A DNA stretch of 31,958 bases from an uncultured Fenollaria sp. (GTDB taxonomy: Bacteria > Bacillota > Clostridia > Tissierellales > Peptoniphilaceae): NCBI RefSeq assembly GCF_934202865.1, contig NZ_CAKPYL010000011.1, positions 1 through 31,958 on the forward strand. Direction: 5' to 3'. The notes beneath the pieces are model-generated. The model searched no databases, had not been told where the DNA came from, and worked only from the letters and a program-made list of their open reading frames with translations. The position numbers and the translations under genes were made by a program. Of the stretch, positions 7,598-16,168 are shown piece after piece (positions within the stretch are counted from its first letter, which is position 1; each line of letters starts with the position of its first letter).

Positions 7598-8683
7598 TTA
7601 GCCTATCTTTATTGAATAAATTGTTATGTTCTCATCAGAGACTACAGCGATAAAGCCTCCGCTCACATAAATATTTCTTATGTCCTCTTGCATGTCTTTC
7701 ATATAGTACTTAGCCTTATATGGTATATAAATTTCTCTTTCTGAGTAAACGATGTAGTCGTTATTATACTTAAGCATGCTCTTCACATTTTGATTAAATG
7801 TATGCTCGTCAAGAACTTCTGCTTTATTATTAAGCGTCATAAGCTTATCATCAGCTAGCAAATAGACTTTTGATCCATCGACAGCTATGTCCTTAAGAGT
7901 ATTGTACTCTTTTTTGAATACAATAGCGTCCTCTTGCATATAGTATAGCGCTTTGTTTGTCGCAACAAGCTTCATGTCCTTAAGATCCGCGATAAAGGCA
8001 ATGACTTCGTCGTTAAACTTGTAATAGAGTTTGTTCTCGCCCTTTCTATTGATCTCCTTATACAAAGAGGCCTTGATCTCACTTGAATACGGGTCGAAGG
8101 AGGCTATCTGCATAGTCTTGAAGTCCTTGTCGACATTGTATGTGAGTATCGGGTTTAGCGCCTTGTATCTAAAGCGTTCAGTGAAGTCATCGTCATAAGC
8201 ACGAAGCGTTTCATTGAAGTTGTCACTTAACCAAGCAGTGTATCTGCCGCCTTTTTCATCTATAAACGATATTGCCTCGTCATAATTAAAGTCCTTCACG
8301 TCTTTTAGGTCATCATAGCTCAAAATATTGACAATACCATTAGGCGCGTCAGTCGAGTAGATGTACTTGTCCTTAAAAAGCACGTTCGCGCTCTTCGCTT
8401 CGAAGTCCCTTCTCATTAGCTCTTCGTCGCTCATGCCAGTCATAACGAGAGTACCATCTTTATGATAATAGATATGGCCATCTCTAAAGCAAACTCTCAT
8501 GTCCGATGTTAAATTCCTTGAATAAACTTTGTCAAGACTAAGGGTCTTGTCGCTCTTTAGGTGGAGCTTAGTCAAAAAGCCGACCACTTTATCAGGAAAA
8601 GCAAAAGTCGCTGCAAGAAATAAGATTAAAACCACAGCTATAGTGATGAGTATTTGTTTGTAAATATTCATTTCCTTAAACAT
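7598..8683 (-). CDS. Membrane-anchored extracytoplasmic protein, probable beta-propeller (DUF5711-like)
   Basis: The ATG at 8683, immediately after the isomerase stop, gives 361 residues; an upstream in-frame ATG at 8716 has no ribosome binding site and a downstream one at 8671 is also possible. A single N-terminal membrane helix (about residues 9-28) is followed by a long beta-rich part with repeated short strands of the type xVYLLADDK, KALYYMQED and YIVYSEREIY, suggesting propeller blades outside the membrane. It resembles DUF5711 proteins of Clostridia in architecture, but this is a resemblance, not a search result. No enzymatic motif is visible. It is the last gene of the ispE-to-mtnA-like run. 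Function unknown. Confidence 0.65.
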   Translation of the reverse strand: MFKEMNIYKQILITIAVVLILFLAATFAFPDKVVGFLTKLHLKSDKTLSLDKVYSRNLTSDMRVCFRDGHIYYHKDGTLVMTGMSDEELMRRDFEAKSANVLFKDKYIYSTDAPNGIVNILSYDDLKDVKDFNYDEAISFIDEKGGRYTAWLSDNFNETLRAYDDDFTERFRYKALNPILTYNVDKDFKTMQIASFDPYSSEIKASLYKEINRKGENKLYYKFNDEVIAFIADLKDMKLVATNKALYYMQEDAIVFKKEYNTLKDIAVDGSKVYLLADDKLMTLNNKAEVLDEHTFNQNVKSMLKYNNDYIVYSEREIYIPYKAKYYMKDMQEDIRNIYVSGGFIAVVSDENITIYSIKIG

Positions 8684-8684
8684 T

Positions 8685-9743
8685 TTAATAATAATCCACT
8701 TCTCCCATATTGCCATATGAAGCTAAATCATATGGTGCAAAGACGCCTCTGTCAGTAACTACTGCCGAAACTAGTTCTGGCGGAGTCACGTCGAAGGCTG
8801 GATAAAATCCCTTAACGCCCTTCATTACATGGCTCTTGCCCATAAAGGATGTCGCTTCATGAGGGTCTCTCTTTTCTATACTTATATCGTCAATCGATTT
8901 ACCTAAATCAGGTATGCCAGTTACAAAGTACGGTATACCCATGTATTTTGCGCAAATTGCTAGCTGCAAAGTGCCTACCTTGTTAACAACGTAGCCTTCC
9001 TTAGTGATGCTATCAGCTGCTGAGGTGAATAGGCTAATGTTCTTCTCTTTCATTGTCCACGCGCCCATATTGTCAGTGATGACTGTAACGTCCTCGCCTT
9101 GGCTCCTTAGTACTGAAGCTGTTAGTCTCGCTCCTTGTAAGAATGGTCTTGTCTCTGGACAATAAACTTTAATCTTTTTGCCAAGCTCTTTCGCTCTAAG
9201 CATCATATAGCCAACTATGGTCTCGCCAAAGCATTGCGTCATGATGGCGCCTTCGTCAGGCATTAGCTTTGCTAAGTTCTTCGCCACCTCGTTTATAGCT
9301 GAGTACCTTCTCTCTAGTGACTCGACTGCTCCTTTGAATATCTCTTCGTATGGAACTAAGTCCTTCTCTATCGCGTCCTTGGCGATATCATAGGCCCTTT
9401 CAGTTACTTGCGCCATCCTAAAAGATGTTGTTTCTCTAGCATTGGCAAGGGCTAGCTTTGCTTCGTTCATATGCTTAATGAATTTACCTTCAGTGAAGTC
9501 CTTTGCTTCATATGCAGCGAGTGCCATGCCCATAAAAGCGGCTGTATATGGCCCAGCGCTTTGAGTAACCATATTCTTAATCGCGTCTCTTACCTCTTTA
9601 TAGTTAGAGCAAATTTCGTAGCGCGTTTCAATCGGGTAGACTCTTCTATCAAGTATCTTAACCTTGCCGTCTTCAAACCAAGCAACGTTCTCGTACTTAA
9701 GCATGAAGCCGAGGTCTTTGTCCATCCTGTCTTTATTGTCCAT
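8685..9743 (-). CDS. MtnA/DrdI-like sugar-1-phosphate aldose-ketose isomerase (divergent)
   Basis: The 352-residue protein aligns along its length with S-methyl-5-thioribose-1-phosphate isomerase of the eIF2B-like fold. Conserved are the catalytic Cys (IMTQC, Cys171), the CPETRPFLQGARLTA block (195-209), ITDNM (222-226), the general-acid Asp (AADSI, Asp244) and NKVGT (254-258). Two hallmark motifs are altered: canonical RGAP is QSAGP (61-65), and canonical GADRIxxNGD is AADSITKEGY. The reaction is probably isomerisation of a 5-modified ribose 1-phosphate to the ribulose 1-phosphate, with 5-deoxyribose or 5-methylthioribose as candidates. It overlaps the upstream class II aldolase gene by 11 bases, which would supply the next step. 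The superfamily is firm; substrate is open. Confidence 0.75.
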   Translation of the reverse strand: MDNKDRMDKDLGFMLKYENVAWFEDGKVKILDRRVYPIETRYEICSNYKEVRDAIKNMVTQSAGPYTAAFMGMALAAYEAKDFTEGKFIKHMNEAKLALANARETTSFRMAQVTERAYDIAKDAIEKDLVPYEEIFKGAVESLERRYSAINEVAKNLAKLMPDEGAIMTQCFGETIVGYMMLRAKELGKKIKVYCPETRPFLQGARLTASVLRSQGEDVTVITDNMGAWTMKEKNISLFTSAADSITKEGYVVNKVGTLQLAICAKYMGIPYFVTGIPDLGKSIDDISIEKRDPHEATSFMGKSHVMKGVKGFYPAFDVTPPELVSAVVTDRGVFAPYDLASYGNMGEVDYY

Positions 9744-10371
9744 AGGACTTCATCCTTTCAATAACTGCTTCTATATCTTTTTTGCTTAATACGTGTACAT
9801 CGTCTTCGAAGCGCACTATGTGATACATCTTCGCGATGTATTCTATGGTTCTAGCATTGGAGTAGGCTTCTCTAAGGTCCTTGCCTAGTGCTAAGACGCC
9901 GTGATTAGCAAGTAAACAGCCCTTTCTATCTTGAAGTGCTTTAAGAGCTGCCTCAGCTAGCTCTTGTGTGCCGAATGTAGCGTATTCAGCGCACTTTATG
10001 TCCTCACCGCCAAGGTCGGCCATGATGTAGTGAAGTGCTCCAAGGGGCTTACGAAGTGTGCTGTAGCTAGTTGCATATATCGAGTGTGTATGAACTATGC
10101 TTCTTATCTCGGGTCTGTTCTTATAAACAAGCGCGTGTAAAAATGATTCTGTCGATGGCTTGTTCTTGCCCTCAAGTATATTTAGATCTAGGTCCATAAC
10201 AACAAGGTCATCAAAGTTCATGTGATCGTATGGAATACCCGATGGTGTGATAACCATCGCCTTTTCATCCGGGTCATATATACTTAGATTGCCAGCTGTG
10301 CCAACACTTAGCTCATCTATAATCATCTTTTTAGCGTATTCAATAAGTAATTTTTTATCTTGTATAAACAT
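9733..10371 (-). CDS. Class II (zinc) aldolase, FucA/Ald2/DrdA type
   Basis: The 212 residues carry the whole fuculose-phosphate-aldolase active site: GNLS (27-30) and TPSG (42-45) for phosphate binding, the catalytic Glu75 in TES, and zinc ligands His94 and His96 (HTH) and His157 (NHG). All are shifted by two positions from E. coli FucA (Glu73, His92, His94, His155). The enzyme should cleave a ketose 1-phosphate to DHAP and an aldehyde. Paired with an MtnA-like isomerase, it matches the DHAP-shunt or 5-deoxyribose disposal modules (MtnA-Ald2, DrdI-DrdA), which recycle 5'-deoxyadenosine or methylthioadenosine products. No sugar kinase is in the window. The start lies one base from the ricT stop. 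The aldolase call is firm; the pathway is inferred. Confidence 0.82.
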   Translation of the reverse strand: MFIQDKKLLIEYAKKMIIDELSVGTAGNLSIYDPDEKAMVITPSGIPYDHMNFDDLVVMDLDLNILEGKNKPSTESFLHALVYKNRPEIRSIVHTHSIYATSYSTLRKPLGALHYIMADLGGEDIKCAEYATFGTQELAEAALKALQDRKGCLLANHGVLALGKDLREAYSNARTIEYIAKMYHIVRFEDDVHVLSKKDIEAVIERMKSYGQ

Positions 10372-11262
10372 CTAGTCACCTTCTATATTTTTAATATCTT
10401 CATTATCATCATCTGTATATGATTCTTGAATGTAGTTTCTATCGATTTTGCCTGTATCCTTGACTTCATCAGCAAAAGTCAATATAACTTTGCCAACGTT
10501 GTCGCCTTCCTTAAGCTCGACCTTTAAGGATTGCTTAAGAATGTATCTGTCGATGACAACGCCCTTGCCTTGCTCAGTGATAATTATTGCGCCTATCCTT
10601 GGCATCTTATCAACTAATTCGTTATATTGATCAGCCTCATAATTTAGGCAGCACATAAGTCTACCGCAAAGACCAGATAGCTTGCTTCCGTTAAGCGTTA
10701 AGTCTTGGTTCTTCGCAAGGCTTATGCTTATAGGTGAGAAGTCACCTAAGAATGACGAGCAACAAGTCTTTCTGCCGCACTTACCAACTGATGGTATGCA
10801 CTTTGCTTCGTCTCTGACGCCAACTTGTCTAAGCTCAATACGCATTCTAAATATTCTTGCAAGATCCTTAACAAGCTCTCTAAAGTCAACACGGCCCTCA
10901 GCTGTAAAGAAAAAGATAACTTTGTTTAAATCAAGAGTGAAGTCAACGTCAAGTAAGTTCATTCCAAGACCATATTCCTCGTTCTTTTGTATAAATATCT
11001 CTCTCGCTTCAGCCTTTCTATTGTCATTGTCAAGTTTTTGAGCAATGTCCCTCTCAGTCGCCTTTCTGATGATTGGCTTAAGAGGTATGCCAAACTCATC
11101 AAGGTCTATCTCCTTATTTGCGATGACAACGTCACCTAGCTCAAGACCTCTAACAGTCTCAACTACGACCTTGTCATCAGTAGTAAATTCTTGCTCCATA
11201 GGATCGAAGTAAAAAATCTTTCCTATGGGCTTAAATCTTACGCCAATTATTTTTTTATTCAT
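10372..11262 (-). CDS. ricT: RicT (YaaT) PSP1-domain protein
   Basis: The 296-residue protein contains the PSP1 domain, an N-terminal VRFKPIGKIFYFD strand region and the family's cysteine clusters: Cys155, Cys162, Cys167 and Cys168 in the GKCGRKTCC context, then Cys199, Cys204 and Cys205 (GLCGRLMCC). In Bacillus RicT works with RicA and RicF in an Fe-S-containing complex that assists RNase Y mRNA processing, sporulation and competence. RicA and RicF genes are not here. The C-terminus is a short acidic tail. It lies 4 bases after holB in the conserved tmk-darA-holB-ricT order. Confidence 0.9.
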   Translation of the reverse strand: MNKKIIGVRFKPIGKIFYFDPMEQEFTTDDKVVVETVRGLELGDVVIANKEIDLDEFGIPLKPIIRKATERDIAQKLDNDNRKAEAREIFIQKNEEYGLGMNLLDVDFTLDLNKVIFFFTAEGRVDFRELVKDLARIFRMRIELRQVGVRDEAKCIPSVGKCGRKTCCSSFLGDFSPISISLAKNQDLTLNGSKLSGLCGRLMCCLNYEADQYNELVDKMPRIGAIIITEQGKGVVIDRYILKQSLKVELKEGDNVGKVILTFADEVKDTGKIDRNYIQESYTDDDNEDIKNIEGD

Positions 11263-11266
11263 TTAA

Positions 11267-12184
11267 TCACCTATCAAATTTTTCTATCATATTTAAAACT
11301 AAAGTCTCGAGATGCAGTCTAAAGTTACCGCTATTACCCAAGTATCTTTTAGTCTCTTCTATCATGTCAATACTATCTACCAAGTCATATAGAGCGAGCC
11401 CTTTAAGGCTTTTAATCTCGTCTTTGTAGTCAAGATTAATTATCCTTTCTTCACTCGAGGCTATATCCTTGATAAAAATTTCAAAGTATGTAAGTATTTT
11501 TTCAATATCATCTTTCTTCTCTTCTAAAATCGCAAGGTCCTTGATGCTCTCATAACGCTTTGCCTTTAACACGTTAATGGCTGCGGCTATGCTCGCCTTT
11601 CTGAGCTGCATCTCGTTTTCGTCTTCAATAAAGGATTTAAGCGCACTTATATCACCCATGGCAATGGATGCATATAGCTCTTTATTATCAAGCTTTGGAT
11701 AATTTTCATTGATGTATGCCATAAGCTCGGCCTCACTAAGAGGCATCACTCTAATCACTTTGCTTCTTGAGATGATGGTGTCAAGTATCATGTTAAGGCT
11801 CTTAGTAACTAAGATGACTACAACATAACTTGGCGCCTCCTCAAGCGTTTTTAGTAGAACATTTTGGCTCTCGACTTGAATGTCTTCTGCGCCCAGAAGC
11901 ATATAGACCTTTCGATCGAGCTCGAAGGGCCTTATGTAAACATCCTTTGCTATCGTTTGAGCGTCTTCTTTCTTAATCTTATCCGACTTACCAAAGAGAG
12001 CAAAGTCTGCTTTTTTCTCAGGAATTTTTGACTTAAGAAGAAGCCCTGCAAATTCCATCGCAAGGCTTTCTAGATAATCACTGTCTTTGCCTTCAAAAAT
12101 ATAGGACGATACAATTTTATTATTATTGATATCGTTATAAAGTATTTTTTTTACTTCATCATTCCCAAATATTTTCTCAAACAC
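11267..12184 (-). CDS. holB: DNA polymerase III delta' subunit
   Basis: The 305-residue protein is a clamp-loader delta' type AAA+ protein. Visible are the delta-prime landmark QNVLLKTLEEAP (about residues 107-118) and the sensor-1/SRC-like stretch TIISRSKVIR, here SRS rather than SRC. The N-terminal part lacks a usable Walker A motif and the usual zinc-module cysteines, so the protein is unlikely to bind ATP itself, as is usual for delta'. The C-terminal third is helical, matching the collar domain. Synteny supports the call: it lies between darA and ricT as in Bacillus, though yaaR, which sits there in Bacillus, is missing. Confidence 0.85.
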   Translation of the reverse strand: MFEKIFGNDEVKKILYNDINNNKIVSSYIFEGKDSDYLESLAMEFAGLLLKSKIPEKKADFALFGKSDKIKKEDAQTIAKDVYIRPFELDRKVYMLLGAEDIQVESQNVLLKTLEEAPSYVVVILVTKSLNMILDTIISRSKVIRVMPLSEAELMAYINENYPKLDNKELYASIAMGDISALKSFIEDENEMQLRKASIAAAINVLKAKRYESIKDLAILEEKKDDIEKILTYFEIFIKDIASSEERIINLDYKDEIKSLKGLALYDLVDSIDMIEETKRYLGNSGNFRLHLETLVLNMIEKFDR

Positions 12185-12194
12185 AAATTTACTC

Positions 12195-12521
12195 CTAAAC
12201 TCTTAAAAATTCTTCTACGTTTAATACAAATAATGTTGCTCCACCAACTTTTACTTCAAGTGGATATGGAACAAAAGTATCTCCAGGCATAGTTACAGTA
12301 AGTAAAGATGTAGTTATCTCTCTTGTCTTGCAGTTATGATCGACAAGTTCCTTAACTTCATTTACTTTGTCATCTTCAACACCTATAAGTAATGTAGTGT
12401 TGCCAGATTTTAAAAAGCCGCCTGTTGAAGAAAGCTTTGTTACTCTATACTTTTTTTCTGTAAGAGCATCCATTAGTGCATTAACATCTTGATCTTGAAC
12501 GATTGCTACAATTAGTTTCAT
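12195..12521 (-). CDS. darA: Cyclic-di-AMP-binding PII-like protein DarA (PstA/YaaQ)
   Basis: The 108-residue protein has the PII-like start MKLIVAIVQDQD, a TKLSSTGGFLKSGNTT block (B-loop region, residues about 29-44) that forms the c-di-AMP site in DarA, and the C-terminal VGGATLFVLNVEEF strand. It is a trimeric cytoplasmic receptor for cyclic di-AMP; its downstream target is not settled. The gene lies between tmk and holB with gaps of 1 and 10 bases, the same place yaaQ has in Bacillus. Length and motif positions are normal. Confidence 0.92.
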   Translation of the reverse strand: MKLIVAIVQDQDVNALMDALTEKKYRVTKLSSTGGFLKSGNTTLLIGVEDDKVNEVKELVDHNCKTREITTSLLTVTMPGDTFVPYPLEVKVGGATLFVLNVEEFLRV

Positions 12522-12522
12522 A

Positions 12523-13149
12523 CTAACACTCCTTCATTAATTTTTTTACTTCCTCTAAGGCTTCGTGAGCAAGGCCCACCTTGTCCTTAGTACCATCCAA
12601 TTTAATTAGCTTCATGTGATTTTCTTCATAAAGCTTTAAGTATGCTAGGTGAACCCTCTCTTGAAAGTCCTCTCCCAAAGACTCTATCCTGTCAAGCTCA
12701 CCAAGCTTTTTCAGTCTTTCATAAGATTCTTTCGCATCCAAATCCATAAGTATAGTAAGGTCGGGTCTAAAGCCATCTAAGAAAAAATCATTTATCTTCA
12801 TGACCTCATCTACACCAAGCCCTCTGACTATGCCTTGATAAGCAAGTGACGATAGTAAGAATCTATCTAGTATGACCGAAGTGCCCTTCTCTACATTTGG
12901 CTTAATCACCTTGTCATATAGCTCGGATCTCGATGCTGCGAAGAGAAGCGCCTCTGTGTGATAATCCATATCCTTATTTGCTTTGTCAGCCAAGATATCT
13001 CTTATCTTCTCACCAATATCAGTAGATCCTGGCTCTCTCGCGTTTATATAATCAAGGCCCATCTCATCGAAGTAGCCTGTGATTGCATCTATAACAGTGC
13101 TCTTGCCGGTTCCGTCTTGTCCCTCAAGAGCGATAACTAGTCCCTTCAT
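12523..13149 (-). CDS. tmk: Thymidylate kinase
   Basis: The 208-residue protein has the P-loop GQDGTGKST (residues 10-18), the REPGSTDIGEKIR substrate loop (39-51), the DRF motif in ILDRFLLSSLAYQG, and a LID region around residues 145-160. It phosphorylates dTMP to dTDP. Its ATG overlaps the TAA of the upstream decarboxylase gene (TAATG), which implies translational coupling. Length is normal for the family. Confidence 0.95.
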   Translation of the reverse strand: MKGLVIALEGQDGTGKSTVIDAITGYFDEMGLDYINAREPGSTDIGEKIRDILADKANKDMDYHTEALLFAASRSELYDKVIKPNVEKGTSVILDRFLLSSLAYQGIVRGLGVDEVMKINDFFLDGFRPDLTILMDLDAKESYERLKKLGELDRIESLGEDFQERVHLAYLKLYEENHMKLIKLDGTKDKVGLAHEALEEVKKLMKEC

Positions 13150-14561
13150 TAGTCAACTACAACCAATGAGTCTTGATCATCACCAAGTAGACCAACTATA
13201 TTAAGGTCCGACTCCTTAAGGAATTGTATGTGATCAAGTATCTCTTCAGTAATCTCTTCGCCTGGCACTAGTAGTGGCACTCCAGGTGGATAAGGAATTA
13301 TTGGTGAAGTAACTATCTCTCCAAGTGAGTCCTTTAAGCTAATTATCTTCTTTGATGAGTAATATGCATCCGCTGGTCTGATTATAATCTTCGGATCAGG
13401 CATATTAACCTTTATATGTTTTACCTCTTCATAAGAAAGGTTCTTAGATAAATCTTTGATTGCTTCAAGAAGCTTTTCGTAGTCTTCATCCTCATTCATT
13501 AGCGTTGCAAATATTAGTGCGTAGTAGTAGTCACTCATCTCAAGCCTAATATTGTGTCTTTCGTAAAGCTCTTTTCTTAGTCTTGAGCCCTTAACTCCTT
13601 CAAGCTTGAATAATATCTTAGTGTTATCCTTTGATTTGATAGTCTTATCAAATTCATCGCCTTCAAAAACTTCAACTCTGTCAATCTTTTTAAGCTCTTC
13701 AATAAATTCCAAGCACTTAGTTACATTGTGATGAAGCTTTTCTCTGCCTTCGCCATCCATATACGCACAAGCTGTTTCATTCGATAGCGTAAATAGATAC
13801 GATGGTGATGTAGTTGTATATAGTTGGAATCTATCTTTTAGCTTATTGATGTCTATCCTTTCAGAGCCAACATGTATCATCGATGTTTGTGTAAATCCAG
13901 TTAGCGTCTTATGAGTTGAGTGAATAACGATGTCCGCGCCACATTCAAGAGCCGACTTAGGTAGTCTGTCGTCGAACTTCATATGAGGTCCGTGAGCCTC
14001 GTCAACCATAAGTATCTTGCCGTAGTTGTGGCAGATCTCAGCTATCCTTTCAAGGTCTGAAGCGATGCCGTAGTAGTTAGTGTGAGTTACTATAACAGCC
14101 TTTACCTCAGGATTGTCAAGGATTAAGTCCTCGATCTCATCAGGGTCAACGCCAGTTAATACGTGATAGTCGTCGTTATACTTTGGATATACATAAACAG
14201 GATTTAGTCTATTTAGTATCAAAGCATTATATACTGATTTATGGCAGTTTCTTTGAACAATAACAGTATCGCCCGGCTTAGTTATAGTCGCTATAGCGAT
14301 GTATATGCTTCCAGTAGAACCATTGACAGCGTAAAAAGTGTTCATAGCGCCAAATACTTTAGCCGCTTCTTGCTCACTCTCAAGTATGACCCCTCTTGGT
14401 TCAAGTAAGTTGTCCATACCATAAGTTTCTGTCGTGTCAATAGCTGGGATGTAATCGCCCCAGTTGAAAAGCGTGTTCTTTCCCTTATGACCAGGCATGT
14501 GGAAAGATACCGAATTTTCGTCTTTTAATTTTGATAGTGCTTCAAAAACAGGTCTTTTCAT
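13149..14561 (-). CDS. PLP-dependent Orn/Lys/Arg decarboxylase family protein (YaaO/SpeA-like)
   Basis: The 470-residue fold-type I PLP enzyme begins with HMPGHKG (21-27), has NGSTGSI (80-86) for phosphate binding, VDEAHGPHM (186-194) with the PLP-contacting Asp and stacking His, and the Schiff-base lysine in STHKTLTG (Lys218). Residues about 370-470 form the C-terminal domain, with the family's PPGVPLLVPGE motif near residues 425-437. The size matches the short YaaO class, without the N-terminal wing domain of inducible enterobacterial decarboxylases. Substrate (arginine, lysine or ornithine) cannot be read from sequence. The AAAGGAG site precedes the ATG. It lies just before tmk as in Bacillus. 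Confidence 0.85.
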   Translation of the reverse strand: MKRPVFEALSKLKDENSVSFHMPGHKGKNTLFNWGDYIPAIDTTETYGMDNLLEPRGVILESEQEAAKVFGAMNTFYAVNGSTGSIYIAIATITKPGDTVIVQRNCHKSVYNALILNRLNPVYVYPKYNDDYHVLTGVDPDEIEDLILDNPEVKAVIVTHTNYYGIASDLERIAEICHNYGKILMVDEAHGPHMKFDDRLPKSALECGADIVIHSTHKTLTGFTQTSMIHVGSERIDINKLKDRFQLYTTTSPSYLFTLSNETACAYMDGEGREKLHHNVTKCLEFIEELKKIDRVEVFEGDEFDKTIKSKDNTKILFKLEGVKGSRLRKELYERHNIRLEMSDYYYALIFATLMNEDEDYEKLLEAIKDLSKNLSYEEVKHIKVNMPDPKIIIRPADAYYSSKKIISLKDSLGEIVTSPIIPYPPGVPLLVPGEEITEEILDHIQFLKESDLNIVGLLGDDQDSLVVVD

Positions 14562-14572
14562 TAAAAACTCCT

Positions 14573-15250
14573 TTATACTCTATATATTTCAGTTTTTTTG
14601 CGAATGGTTCTGTACCACGAATATATCATAATTAGTATAAGTACTAAACTTAATACATAAAATATGTTCTTTACCCTAACAGCCTTTAGAAGATTACCAA
14701 GACTGTAGAATAGTCCCGCTAAAAAGAATATTAAGGACGCCCTCTGTATAGAGATGTTTCTTCGTCTGACGGCATTTCTAAATACACTCATAAAGATAAG
14801 TACCGTTAGTACGAGTGTGACTATAGTCCTAAAGACTTCCATAAATCTACTTATTCTGTCTTGGAACCAGCCATTTTGTGGTAGTAGTGTTAATATCAAT
14901 AGTATCGCCACAAGTAAATATATTATGCTCGACGCCTCAGGCATTCTTCTCTTGCGAAGCGATTTAGCCGCTAGATAATAAAATATTATCAAAAGTATCG
15001 GCACCATAAGTGAACTTATAAACAAAGAGATGTTTGTAAGCCTTATTATCTTTTCGTCATCATTTAAGAACAAAGCATAAGTCCTGATGCCTAAGAAGGC
15101 GGTGACGAAGACCACATAAGTCTTTGTAAATATGCTTTGCAGCTTAAAATCCTTATCAGCATAGTTATACTTGTTGATAAAGTTATCCATAACGATAATT
15201 ATTAATATATATAAAAATGTAAATATTGGTTCTAATATCTTTTGTAACAA
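14573..15250 (-). CDS. Polytopic membrane protein of unknown function
   Basis: The 225-residue protein starts at a TTG (15250) with GAGGTGAT a few bases upstream; the site overlaps the ispE stop. It has about six hydrophobic segments (near residues 5-22, 43-62, 73-94, 107-124, 134-155, 170-188 and 195-213, so possibly seven) separated by short Arg/Lys-rich loops such as RKRRMPE and RRRNISIQR, consistent with the positive-inside rule. No catalytic motif or known family is recognised. It sits between ispE and the decarboxylase gene with gaps of 9 and 11 bases, so it is translated with them. Confidence 0.7.
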   Translation of the reverse strand: MLQKILEPIFTFLYILIIIVMDNFINKYNYADKDFKLQSIFTKTYVVFVTAFLGIRTYALFLNDDEKIIRLTNISLFISSLMVPILLIIFYYLAAKSLRKRRMPEASSIIYLLVAILLILTLLPQNGWFQDRISRFMEVFRTIVTLVLTVLIFMSVFRNAVRRRNISIQRASLIFFLAGLFYSLGNLLKAVRVKNIFYVLSLVLILIMIYSWYRTIRKKTEIYRV

Positions 15251-15259
15251 AAAATCACC

Positions 15260-16078
15260 TCATATCAACTGAGTTTTGATCACAAATTGGTAGCGGTTTT
15301 TCATATGCTTATAAGCCTTATCAAGCTTTTCTTCGTCGTCATATAGACTAAAGATGCTCGAGCCAGAGCCGCTCATCATAGTCTTGAAGCCGCCTAAAGC
15401 ACTCATCTTGTCGTAAAGCTCTTTAACAGCAATGTAGTTCGCAAAAACAAAGTCTTGCATATTGTTTCTAAACTTAGTAAAGTCATCTTTCTTTATAAGC
15501 TCTTCAATCTCATGACTACTTAAATGCTCACCACTAAAGTCCATGCCCTCATAAACTTCCTTCGAGCTAATGTTGATGCCGGGATTAACTAAGAGCACGT
15601 GATGCTTTTTAAGTCCTTCTACTTCCGTAATCTTTTCGCCTCTAGCTGTGCATATGGCAGCCGACTTCGAAGTAAAAAAGTTACAGTCACTACCAAGTTT
15701 TAAAAGGATATCAAAATATTCTTCCTTTGTCAAGGACAGATCATAAAGCTCATCAAGCGCCTTAAGTGTTTCGTAAGCGTTTGAGCTGCCACCAGCAAGG
15801 CCAGCGCCCATAGGTATGTTCTTCTTAAGCTCTATACTTAGTCCTTCTATATCTCTTATCTCTTTTACTAAATCATATGCCTTCTTCATGATATTGTCTT
15901 TTATATCAATATCTGTGTTAATGGTGAAGCCACTCGCCTTATTAAAGACTAGCTCATCATAAAGATCTATCTTAGACATAAGAGTGATGATGTCGTGAAA
16001 GCCATCGTCCCTTTTAGAGATGACTTCTAGATGCAAATTAATTTTCGCATATGATTTTGTTTTTATCATGACCTTCAC
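15260..16078 (-). CDS. ispE: 4-diphosphocytidyl-2-C-methyl-D-erythritol kinase
   Basis: This GHMP kinase of the MEP isoprenoid pathway phosphorylates CDP-methylerythritol. It has the N-terminal YAKINLHLEV motif, the ATP-binding PMGAGLAGGSSNA loop, the LGSDCNFF motif and the C-terminal MSGSGSSIFSL loop. The GTG at 16078 is preferred because GGAGG lies 5 bases upstream; an ATG at 16069 is the alternative, and an in-frame ATG at 16123 would place the start upstream of the -10 box. It is the first gene of the long minus-strand run. Its presence shows use of the MEP rather than mevalonate pathway. Confidence 0.93.
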   Translation of the reverse strand: MKVMIKTKSYAKINLHLEVISKRDDGFHDIITLMSKIDLYDELVFNKASGFTINTDIDIKDNIMKKAYDLVKEIRDIEGLSIELKKNIPMGAGLAGGSSNAYETLKALDELYDLSLTKEEYFDILLKLGSDCNFFTSKSAAICTARGEKITEVEGLKKHHVLLVNPGINISSKEVYEGMDFSGEHLSSHEIEELIKKDDFTKFRNNMQDFVFANYIAVKELYDKMSALGGFKTMMSGSGSSIFSLYDDEEKLDKAYKHMKNRYQFVIKTQLI

Positions 16079-16100
16079 ATACTCCTCCACTGTTAATTCA

Positions 16101-16129
16101 ATTATAACACATTTTAAATTCAATGTATA
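16101..16129 (-). promoter_or_regulatory. Promoter of the ispE-led gene run
   Basis: On the minus strand TATAAT (16106-16101) carries an extended -10 TGT, with a weak -35 TATACA (16129-16124) 17 bases before. It sits about 22 bases from the GTG start and about 40 bases from the 18-bp repeat array. Confidence 0.6.
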
Positions 16130-16168
16130 GTTTTATTTTTTATATGATTTGCGCGTGCTAATATAAGT

